A DNA stretch of 64,000 bases from Spirochaetales bacterium (lineage in GTDB: Bacteria; Spirochaetota; Spirochaetia; JABEVK01): the NCBI GenBank assembly GCA_947478845.1, contig CANJXC010000011.1, positions 62,001 through 126,000 of the forward strand, read 5' to 3'. Made by a program: the position numbers and the translations under genes. Shown one piece after another: positions 34,029 through 41,383 of this stretch. The notes beneath the pieces were generated by a model that saw only the letters and a list, made by a program, of their open reading frames with translations, was not told where the DNA came from and made no database searches. The first letter of the stretch is position 1; each line of letters starts with the position of its first letter.

Positions 34029-34922
34029 TCAACCCTTGTCGGCGCCGGCGGTGAGGCCGTAGACCACAAAGCGCTGCATGTAAAATTGCACCAACATGAT
34101 CGGTATACCCACAAGGAGGCCACCGGCCATGAAGTTAAGGGGGCTGTAGGTCAAGGTCGTGAACTTATCGGTCCAGCGGTACAACAGCACGGCCAAAGTC
34201 TCGCTCTTCTTGTCGAGAAACACACTCGGCAGCATGAAGTCCATCCAAGGCGCCATGAAGGCATTGACGGCCATGAAGCCGATGATGGGAAGGGTGACGG
34301 GCAAAAGAATCCTGATAAAAGTTGTGGTGCGGGAAGCCCCGTCTATCATCGCGGCCTCGTCGAGCGACAACGGAATCGAGGCCATGAAACCCCGGAACAT
34401 GAACACGTTGAGAGGAATCATTCCCGCTGCATACACCAGCACGAAATAGTTGGCGTTCCGCAACCAGCCGAAATCGCGGAAAATCACCATGATGGCCACC
34501 ATTCCCATAAAGGCGGGAAACAACTGAAGAATCAGCAACGTGTACATGATCAACTTCTTGCCCCGAAATCGGAAGCGGGAAACGGCGTACCCAAACATCA
34601 CGCTGAGGGTTAACACCACCACGGTGTTCAAAAGCGCCACCGTGAGGGTGCGGCCAAAGGCAGCCACAAAGTCGGAAATGGCCCCCTCTTTTTGGGTACT
34701 GCTGTAGGTGAAAAGGTATTCGTAGTGTTCCCAGGAAAAGCTGGACAAGTTCGGTATCAGCGACACGCCGGTGACGAGCTTGCCCTTCGAGAGGGAGGCC
34801 CAAACCATCCATAGGAGGGGAATCAGGGTGATGAGGCAGAAGAGGATCAGCCAGCTGTAAAGGAGTATCGACGCCAAAACGTTGCGGGTGCCTGGCATCA
34901 GGCGGCGGGTTGTCTTTGTCAT
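34029..34922 (-). CDS. malG: Maltodextrin-type ABC transporter permease MalG
   Basis: A 297-residue inner-membrane permease with six predicted helices. The cytoplasmic EAA loop that docks the ATPase reads DEAAMIDGASRTTTFIRILL with the conserved G spaced as in MalG, at about residue 185. The N-terminal SLSKGKLVTGVSLIPNLSSFSWEHY segment after helix 1 and the C-terminal QRFVVYGLTAGADKG end match MalG of maltose systems (the QRFLVxGLTAGxVKG pattern of E. coli). This strengthens the maltose/maltodextrin assignment over other sugars. It is 3 bp after malF. No MalK gene is in the window. Confidence 0.92.
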   Translation of the reverse strand: MTKTTRRLMPGTRNVLASILLYSWLILFCLITLIPLLWMVWASLSKGKLVTGVSLIPNLSSFSWEHYEYLFTYSSTQKEGAISDFVAAFGRTLTVALLNTVVVLTLSVMFGYAVSRFRFRGKKLIMYTLLILQLFPAFMGMVAIMVIFRDFGWLRNANYFVLVYAAGMIPLNVFMFRGFMASIPLSLDEAAMIDGASRTTTFIRILLPVTLPIIGFMAVNAFMAPWMDFMLPSVFLDKKSETLAVLLYRWTDKFTTLTYSPLNFMAGGLLVGIPIMLVQFYMQRFVVYGLTAGADKG

Positions 34923-34925
34923 GGC

Positions 34926-37001
34926 TTATTCCTCCCCTTCCTCGTCAAAGGCTTTGGTCAGGCGCATGTTGACCACCGAGAAGATCCCCAAAATAAGGAA
35001 GATAAACACGGTATAGACCGCTGCCTTGTTGTAGAGCTGAGAGTTCGCATTAAACGAAATTTTGTACACCCACGTCATCAGGATGTCGGTTTGCCCCGGC
35101 ATGGAGTTAGTCCAGGTGCGAAGCGCATCGGGTAAGTTTTCCAAAAGCCACGCGGGCCCACCTCCGGTGAGGAAATAGAGCGCCCCGAAGTTGTTGAAGT
35201 TGAACGTGACCGTCATCACCATCGCAGGAATGGTTGCGGTGACCACCAGCGGAAGGGTAATGTAGCGGAACTTCTGGAAGGCACTGGCTCCGTCGATCAT
35301 GGCAGCCTCATAGCGGTCGGCCGGAATGGTCGACATGATGCCGGTCATGAGCATCATGAAATAGGGTGCTCCCACCCAAAGGTTCACCATGATGGCCACA
35401 AACTTCGCGAGGTTGGCGTTGTAGGGCGGGTCGAACCAAAAGATGATGTCGTCAGGTTTCCCTTCCAGCCCTATGCCGTAGAGGAGGTCGGAGAGGGGTT
35501 TCATCATCCCTGTGGCCAAGAGAATTTGGTTCATCAGGCCGTCTTTGTCGAACACATTGCGGAAGGCCAAGAGCGAAACCAAGGCAGGGAAAGCCCACGG
35601 GATGATTAAGATGGTCCGCCAAAGCTTTTTGCCCCGCACCAAAGGCGACTCAATCACCAAGGCATGGGCGAAGCCGAGAACATAAACCGTTACCGAGCTT
35701 GCAAGGGCCCAGATAATGGTCCAGCCAAAGACTTGAAAAAACACGCTCAACCACGCTGGCTCGGCAAAAACCGTAAGGTACTCGGCGATGCCTTTCCACG
35801 AAACCAACATCTGTATGAGGTAAATCTTATAGGTCCAGTTGGTGAAGGAACAGAGAAAGGTGTAGACGAAGGGAATCACTGTGAAAAACGCGATGAGCAC
35901 CATCGAAGGAGCGATGAGAATCCAAACGTAGGAGCGCTCCCAGAGGTCTTTCACGTACTCGACAAACCCTTGCACAGTCCCGGTTTTCAGGTACTGCTTT
36001 CGCGACTTGTAGGCATCCAGGATGTTCATCAGCCACGCAAACAGCAGGAAGGCAATCACGACGCTCGCGATAAGTCCGCGCGCCAGGAGCTTCGAGGAGT
36101 CGTCGGCAGATGCCCAGGGTTTGTCGGCGTTGAAGGCTTCCATGGTAAGCCCGCGGTAATCGTTTCCGATGACCAGCGCGCCCAGGGTCACCATGCCCCA
36201 AATGCCCCGGGTGAAGTAGCCACCGTAGTCGCGGACGGGGTAGCGAACTTCGCCGTCTCTGGGTACCGGTCCGACAGCGTTTTGCGCTAAGGTCGCCGCA
36301 ACATATTCGTAATAGGAGCCCACGTCGTTGCCATCGAGGTTCAGGTCGTAGCGCACCCGAACCAGAGGCTGCGTACCTTCTAGCTTGGCGTCGGTGCGCA
36401 GTTGGGCGCCACCGGGCGTCATGGCCAAGGATTTGCCTTCGAGCTCGCCTAATTTCGCCGTAAAGGGAACACCCCAAGCGGGAATCAGGCCCCCCAACTG
36501 GGCGAGCTCGGCGTCGCTGAGGCTACTCACCTCGCTGCCGGTTTTGGCCGAAACCAAGGCCAGCGCCACCGATTCCGGAATCAGGTAACCGTGAGGCTGG
36601 CCTTCGTAGTTGGCAGTAACCTGCACATAAGCTCCGTCGATATCCTTGCCGCCTTGCGAGGGTGCCACCAAATCGGTCATAGGATTGGAGAGCACGGCAT
36701 CCTTGGTGACTACCGTGGTGAGGGCAGAGTTCTGGTCCTCGAGGGTAGAAAGGGCCAACTGGCCGAAGTAGTTCACGTAGTCGCTGTGGTAGCCCTGGTC
36801 CATTTTGTCCCAAGACCCTGTTCCGAACTCGATGCCCACAAAAAGCAACGGGATAGCGAGAAATAACACACCCTTGGCCCATTGGCGGTTAAGGAACTGC
36901 CCAAGGCCCATGAGCAAGACGGACGCGACGGCAATCAGAAGTGCACTGGAATCCTTGGGGTGATCTTGGACGAGGGTTGCCTTGACCGGTTGGTTCGACA
37001 T
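34926..37001 (-). CDS. malF: Maltodextrin-type ABC transporter permease MalF
   Basis: A 691-residue permease, longer than E. coli MalF (514). A first helix pair (about 20-45) is followed by a large extracytoplasmic region (about 48-300), including a TRGIWGMVTLG-like re-entry, then the main membrane domain (about 310-680). The EAA loop YEAAMIDGASAFQKFRYITL lies at about residue 562. The long periplasmic part is in the place of the MalF P2 domain that holds the binding protein, but it is N-terminal to the first conserved permease helices. AGGAGG precedes the ATG. A terminator-like hairpin separates malF from malE. Confidence 0.92.
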   Translation of the reverse strand: MSNQPVKATLVQDHPKDSSALLIAVASVLLMGLGQFLNRQWAKGVLFLAIPLLFVGIEFGTGSWDKMDQGYHSDYVNYFGQLALSTLEDQNSALTTVVTKDAVLSNPMTDLVAPSQGGKDIDGAYVQVTANYEGQPHGYLIPESVALALVSAKTGSEVSSLSDAELAQLGGLIPAWGVPFTAKLGELEGKSLAMTPGGAQLRTDAKLEGTQPLVRVRYDLNLDGNDVGSYYEYVAATLAQNAVGPVPRDGEVRYPVRDYGGYFTRGIWGMVTLGALVIGNDYRGLTMEAFNADKPWASADDSSKLLARGLIASVVIAFLLFAWLMNILDAYKSRKQYLKTGTVQGFVEYVKDLWERSYVWILIAPSMVLIAFFTVIPFVYTFLCSFTNWTYKIYLIQMLVSWKGIAEYLTVFAEPAWLSVFFQVFGWTIIWALASSVTVYVLGFAHALVIESPLVRGKKLWRTILIIPWAFPALVSLLAFRNVFDKDGLMNQILLATGMMKPLSDLLYGIGLEGKPDDIIFWFDPPYNANLAKFVAIMVNLWVGAPYFMMLMTGIMSTIPADRYEAAMIDGASAFQKFRYITLPLVVTATIPAMVMTVTFNFNNFGALYFLTGGGPAWLLENLPDALRTWTNSMPGQTDILMTWVYKISFNANSQLYNKAAVYTVFIFLILGIFSVVNMRLTKAFDEEGEE

Positions 37002-37047
37002 CCTGAAGTCCTCCTGTTGTCTTTGGGGGTTTCTCGCCTAACTACCT

Positions 37048-37094
37048 AAAAAAGCGGGAGTTTGCCCCCCGCCAAGGCGGTGAACAAACTCCCG
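37048..37094 (-). terminator. Intercistronic terminator/attenuator between malE and malF
   Basis: On the transcribed strand a 10-bp stem CGGGAGTTTG / CAAACTCCCG encloses a second hairpin (CCGCC AA GGCGG) and is followed by TTTTTT. It should end a share of transcripts after malE, so that the binding protein is made in excess over the permeases, and protect the malE mRNA 3' end. Confidence 0.8.
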
Positions 37095-37113
37095 GGTATC
37101 CAATCAAGCCGCG

Positions 37114-38487
37114 TTATTGCTTCTTGTTGTTTTCAGAAATCCACTTGTCGGCCGCAGCCACAATCTTGGTCTGAGCGTCGGCAGGGGTCAATTTGCCGTC
37201 CCAGACGTCTTTGTAGAACTGGTTCATACCAATGTTGTAGTACACGTCCATGGCCTGCTTGGTCGGATTATCGGGCAGGGTCACGGTGACGGGTTCCACA
37301 TAGCTGGTCGCGAAGGCAGCCGCCATTTCTTTTTTCACAACGTCTTCGCTGTAGTCGGGGGCAATCTTGGCACCAGCCTTGAGGGCGGGAACGTAAGCAG
37401 AGTTGGCAATCATGGCCTGCATACCTTCCTTGGTGAAGATGATGCGCAGCAATTCAGCCGAGGCGGAAGGGTACTTCGAGTAAGCGTTCAGCACGTACAC
37501 CTTGACCTTGAGCAGGGGCTTGAGAGTAACGCCACCCCAAGTGGGCATATTGCCGAAGTGCAGTTCGTGTCCGCCCTTGGTCAGAGCACCATTAACATCC
37601 ATCCAAGTACCAACCAGACCAAATGGAGCCGACTGGTCGTTCAGGTAGGGGTCCCAGCGCCAGCCCATCGAAGCACCAGGGGTTACCTGACCATCAGCTT
37701 CCACCGAAACCTTGGCGTCGTGCGCGGCCTTGATAAACTCGAGGCCCTTGGCGAATTTCGGATCTTTGAAGCCGGGGTCAAGGGGCTTGCCGGCGGAGAA
37801 AATGCCCCAGCCTGAGGAGGTAACCGAAGAGAAGCCAGACCAAGGTTCATCGAGCGACATGGGAAACACGATGTTCACTCTCTTGTCCATGTACGTAGGG
37901 CGCTGGGCATCCCACTTCTTTGAAAGGGCAAAAATCTTTTCCCAAGTGTCGAACTCAACAGGAAGGTTGTTCTTGGTGACCTTGCCCGTTATCAGGCCCA
38001 ATTTGGTGAGCATGGTCTTGTTCCAAGCGAAGGCCATGCCGTCGTAGGCGAAGGGCAAAGCCAGAATTTGGCCTTTGAACATGGCATTTGCCGACTTGTA
38101 GAATTGCTGGTCAGCGTCGGCACTGACAATTTTGACGGTGTTGGACTCGATGGGAGCCATGGCACCGGCGAACTTAGGCACGTCGGAAGTAAGGGCCATC
38201 ACCACGTCGGGAGCATCGCCCTGAAGGTCGGCCAATTTTTTGGCGGACGAGTCAGAGGGGGTGTTGAGGAACTCAACGGCATCGGCGGCTTCCGGGTGAA
38301 CCTTGTTCCAAAGAGCAACGAGGGCAGCACCATACTTGTCGTTATCGATCCCGAGAACGATGTGCGCGTCGGCCTCAACCGTGTAACTGCCTTTTTTGGC
38401 GTCCCACTTAGCCTTGCTCTTGGCCTGAGCCATGGCACCACCGGCAACCAGCGAGAGAGTGAGTAGTACAAACAGAGTCTTCTTCAT
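37114..38487 (-). CDS. malE: Extracellular maltodextrin-binding protein MalE-like
   Basis: A 457-residue type I extracellular solute-binding protein. Signal peptide MKKTLFVLLTLSLVAGGAMA precedes QAKSK. The mature protein has the family features: an early GIDNDKYGAALVALWNKVHPEA strand-helix that starts the N-lobe, DAPDVVMALTSDVPKF, the ALPFAYDGMAFAWNKTML hinge segment, and a C-terminal FYKDVWDGKLTPADAQTKI helix. It is larger than E. coli MalE (396). No lipobox is seen, so it is likely soluble in the periplasm. TGGAGG precedes the ATG. It is the first gene of malE-F-G-DUF1189, with a terminator-like hairpin right after it. Confidence 0.9.
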   Translation of the reverse strand: MKKTLFVLLTLSLVAGGAMAQAKSKAKWDAKKGSYTVEADAHIVLGIDNDKYGAALVALWNKVHPEAADAVEFLNTPSDSSAKKLADLQGDAPDVVMALTSDVPKFAGAMAPIESNTVKIVSADADQQFYKSANAMFKGQILALPFAYDGMAFAWNKTMLTKLGLITGKVTKNNLPVEFDTWEKIFALSKKWDAQRPTYMDKRVNIVFPMSLDEPWSGFSSVTSSGWGIFSAGKPLDPGFKDPKFAKGLEFIKAAHDAKVSVEADGQVTPGASMGWRWDPYLNDQSAPFGLVGTWMDVNGALTKGGHELHFGNMPTWGGVTLKPLLKVKVYVLNAYSKYPSASAELLRIIFTKEGMQAMIANSAYVPALKAGAKIAPDYSEDVVKKEMAAAFATSYVEPVTVTLPDNPTKQAMDVYYNIGMNQFYKDVWDGKLTPADAQTKIVAAADKWISENNKKQ

Positions 38488-38531
38488 CCTTTTACCTCCA
38501 CTTGATCAAAGGAATAATCCAATTACACAGA

Positions 38532-38569
38532 ACGGTAAACCGGTTTTGGTGTGCCGTCAAGCCGGTTAT
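38532..38569 (-). promoter_or_regulatory. malE promoter with AACCGGTT operator(s)
   Basis: On the minus strand TTGACG (38560-38555) and TACCGT (38537-38532) are 17 nt apart. The perfect palindrome AAACCGGTTT (38537-38546) fills part of the spacer up to the -10, and a degenerate copy AACCGGCTTG overlaps the -35, its centre 22 bp (two helical turns) away. Binding of a LacI-type repressor there would exclude RNA polymerase. The same core lies downstream of the pullulanase promoter. Confidence 0.55.
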
Positions 38570-38658
38570 TTGGACTTTTCATGAAAGAAGATCTGGCCGA
38601 TCTGGTCCTGATACTGGGCAACCCCACTGGGGCGTCTGCCGAACAATTGGGCCATTCT

Positions 38659-38688
38659 TTGGGTGCAGGGCTGAGCTCGAGGTAAAAT
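38659..38688 (+). promoter_or_regulatory. Promoter for the small membrane protein at 38750
   Basis: TTGGGT (38659-38664) and TAAAAT (38683-38688) are 18 nt apart on the plus strand, with the start expected near 38695. The rest of the 262-bp gap (38488-38749) holds the malE control region on the left and no further gene. Confidence 0.4.
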
Positions 38689-38749
38689 CTGTCGCATGAG
38701 TTTCATTTTTGTGTACCAAAACCGCCGGCGGCAGTAATTTCTGCTCACA

Positions 38750-39286
38750 ATGGAACTGACTAAACGGAGACTCTTTTTCCTACTCGCGATGCTTTTGCCT
38801 CTCGTCGGTAGCCTCGTGGCGCAGACTCCTGCCGAGGCTCTCCCCGATTACCCGACGCTACCGCCGGGGGGTGGCTTCATCGGTGCGCCGTTGAGTAGTA
38901 AGATTTGGGACGATCCGAGCCTCCAAAACCTGGCCTCCAAGGGCCACAAGGCTCTGGGGTACGCCACAATGACGCTGGCAACTTCGGCTTTTGTGCTGCA
39001 ACAGGTCCTCACAGCGGACACCACTTCTGGGCAGGCCATCGACTTGGTTTCCGCCTCGGCGGCAGTTTCAGGCAGCTCAACGGTATTGGCGGGCATCGTG
39101 TCTCACTGGGGCAAGTTGACCTTCTCGGGTGACCTAGTGACTTGGAACAATCTTCATGCCCTCACGGGAGCAACAGGCACGAGCCTGATTGTCGCCGGTC
39201 AAGTGGCGCAAGACAGATCGCAGCGCACCTCCATCGGTTTGGCAGGCGCCCTGCTCCTGCTGCTGGCCGTCATGTTTGAGGGCTGA
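38750..39286 (+). CDS. Small exported four-helix membrane protein with paired histidines
   Basis: I do not recognise this 178-residue protein. It has a signal peptide (LLPLVGSLVAQ), a proline-rich segment (PDYPTLPPGGGF), then four hydrophobic stretches. Histidines sit at or near helix ends: SKGHKALGYATMTL, VSHWGKLTF and NNLHALTGATG. Four helices with histidines at opposed ends are the layout of cytochrome b561-type haem proteins, so haem binding is possible, though I cannot place it in a family. The ribosome site before the ATG is weak. It stands alone between the mal operon control region and the convergent chemosensory operon. Confidence 0.65.
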   Translation: MELTKRRLFFLLAMLLPLVGSLVAQTPAEALPDYPTLPPGGGFIGAPLSSKIWDDPSLQNLASKGHKALGYATMTLATSAFVLQQVLTADTTSGQAIDLVSASAAVSGSSTVLAGIVSHWGKLTFSGDLVTWNNLHALTGATGTSLIVAGQVAQDRSQRTSIGLAGALLLLLAVMFEG

Positions 39287-39370
39287 GCCTTCCCTCGTAT
39301 TGCTCAAAGGTCTCAGGCCGCAGGCGAGCGGACCACGCTAGAACCTGGTTCCGTCGGCGTCAAGGCCCAG

Positions 39371-41383
39371 CTATTTCGAGGTGAGCGTCCAAACCCCGTC
39401 CCAAGCTTCTGGCGGGTTGGCCGTCAGGGTCTGGCAACGTTCCTGCATAAGGCTCGAAGGGTTGAGTTTGGTCGGATGGCGCTCCAAGGGAGCCGAGGCT
39501 TCGAAGGCTGCCATGGCCTCCGGAAATTTCCCTGCGCGGAAAGCGCGGACACCAGAGGTGAAGGTGTCCACCAGGGTTTGCTGCTCGGGGGTCACCTGAC
39601 CGGGCAAGCCTATCAACTCGAACACTTCCACCGGCTCAACTTTGCCTTTAACCCGAATCAGGTCGATGGGTCGGGACACAAACTCGCCGTGGAGACTCCC
39701 CAACGAAAAACTGCTCACCAAGTTGTCCAGACCATATTGCTTGGAAGCCGATTCCAAGCGGGCGGCCAGGTTCACGGGGTCGCCAATCATAGTGAGGTCT
39801 ATGCGGGCGTCGGCAGAGCCGATATCGCACAAAATCACATCGCCAGTGTTCACTCCCATGCGTATGAGAATGGGATCCTCCTTGAGCAGGGGATCTTTTT
39901 CGTTCATCTCGTTGAGGGCGCCACGGATGCGCAGCAAAAATCCCATGGCCGATCGCGCTGAGCGCACGGGATCTTCGTCCATCCAGAACGCCATGCAGGC
40001 GTCGCCGATGAACTTGTCGATGTCGCCTCCCGACTCTGTGATGACGCGGGTCATCACTGAGAACAGAGTGTTGATCTGGTCAACGATTTCACGAGGGGTA
40101 TAGCGTTCGCAGCGGGCCGTAAAATTGACAATATCGCTGAAGAAAATGGTGGCGTTCTTGCGATAAGCCCGCGCCGCGTTGTCGGAACCTGAGAGAATCG
40201 ACTTCTCAAGGGCCATCTTGCGTGAGGCCTTCGAAACGTATTTCTCCATGTGGGCTTTTTCCACTTCGGCCTTGAGTTTGGCGAGGGTTCGCTCAACGGC
40301 GGCCAAGAGGCTATCGTGGTTAAACGGCTTGGTAATGGTTCCCCGGGCACCGGCCTGCGTGAGCATCTTGGCCTCGCTCTCCCCTTCCGCCTCGGTAAAC
40401 ACGAGCATACCGCTGTTTCCGGCCGCGGGAAGATCTTTCATGGCTTTGAGCAGATCGAGCGCACTGCCGTCAGAAAGCTCGGACTCGCAGAGAACCAATT
40501 CATGGCTGAAGCGCCGCAGCACCTTGACCGCCTCACCGAGTGTGGAGCAAACCCGGGGAGAAAACCCTTGGCGGCTGAGTACCTGCACGGTGGCTCGGGC
40601 CAAGGTAGGGTCTGATTCCACCACCAAGATGTTTTCGCGGCCCGCCAAATTGCGTTTGAAAATCAGGTCAAGGCGGGCAAGCAGATCAGGAATATGCACC
40701 GGCTTGGTAACGTAGTCGTCTACCCCGGCGGCGAACCCTCGGCGTTGGTCGGCCACAGAACTCAGGGTACTCGACATAATAATAGGCACTTCGCGGAGAG
40801 CAGGAACAGAACGGATAGCGCGCACGGCCTCGAACCCGTTCATCACCGGCATTTCGATGTCAGAGATAATGAGGTCGGGTGGGCTCTTCTTGGCAGCCTC
40901 GACCCCTTGGGAACCATCGTAGGCGGACACAACTTCGTAGCCCTCGGCTTCCAGTGGCGGCACCAGATGCTTGTGGACCAACTTGGAATCGTCGATGACC
41001 AGAATGCGGCGCTTCTTTTCGGAAAGGGCCCTGATGGTCTCCACCAGGTCGTCTTTCGAAATCGGAAAATGGACAAACGCGTCGACCACCGTGCGGGCAT
41101 ATTCGTACACCTGGTAGTCAGCAGACAAAAGCACGACGCGGATAGTATCAGAAAAAAGGCGCTTCAGCTTTTTGCAGATTTCGATGAGCTCGTTCTCATG
41201 GCTATCGGACTGGAGAATGAGAATCCCTTGCGGGTTTTCGGCTACCTGAAACACGAACTGCTCGTAGGGCACGAACGAGTCGTCGCCGAGTTTGAACTCG
41301 GAGGCCACGTAGGCCTTGTAACTTTCGTCTTCCAAGCAAAAAAGGAGTTTTTGCGAGAGGGGCTGTTTGCGTTTCTCACTCAT
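39371..41383 (-). CDS. Multi-receiver response regulator with adenylate cyclase output
   Basis: A 670-residue soluble regulator, last gene of the chemosensory operon. Residues 1-118 form a degenerate receiver-like domain; 125-243 a canonical receiver with acidic pair D131/D132, phospho-acceptor D175 (LIISDIEMPVMNG) and K227; 250-370 a third receiver in which the acceptor is replaced by E300 (LVLCESELSDG) while K352 remains. A short helix leads to a class III cyclase domain (about 408-560) with metal ligands D417 and D461, adenine-selecting K457 and T531, and N538/R542 for transition-state binding. It should make cAMP under control of phosphorylation by the adjacent CheA. A helical tail follows. 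The ATG overlaps the cheA stop (ATGA). Confidence 0.92.
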   Translation of the reverse strand: MSEKRKQPLSQKLLFCLEDESYKAYVASEFKLGDDSFVPYEQFVFQVAENPQGILILQSDSHENELIEICKKLKRLFSDTIRVVLLSADYQVYEYARTVVDAFVHFPISKDDLVETIRALSEKKRRILVIDDSKLVHKHLVPPLEAEGYEVVSAYDGSQGVEAAKKSPPDLIISDIEMPVMNGFEAVRAIRSVPALREVPIIMSSTLSSVADQRRGFAAGVDDYVTKPVHIPDLLARLDLIFKRNLAGRENILVVESDPTLARATVQVLSRQGFSPRVCSTLGEAVKVLRRFSHELVLCESELSDGSALDLLKAMKDLPAAGNSGMLVFTEAEGESEAKMLTQAGARGTITKPFNHDSLLAAVERTLAKLKAEVEKAHMEKYVSKASRKMALEKSILSGSDNAARAYRKNATIFFSDIVNFTARCERYTPREIVDQINTLFSVMTRVITESGGDIDKFIGDACMAFWMDEDPVRSARSAMGFLLRIRGALNEMNEKDPLLKEDPILIRMGVNTGDVILCDIGSADARIDLTMIGDPVNLAARLESASKQYGLDNLVSSFSLGSLHGEFVSRPIDLIRVKGKVEPVEVFELIGLPGQVTPEQQTLVDTFTSGVRAFRAGKFPEAMAAFEASAPLERHPTKLNPSSLMQERCQTLTANPPEAWDGVWTLTSK

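Noticed and set aside
38592-38600. GCCGATCT as a third sigma-28 -10 element
   Set aside because: No TAAA-type -35 is found 11-12 nt upstream.
39287-39370. Possible bidirectional terminator between the small membrane protein and the cyclase gene
   Set aside because: Only weak, short complementarity is visible, and there is no T-run on either strand.
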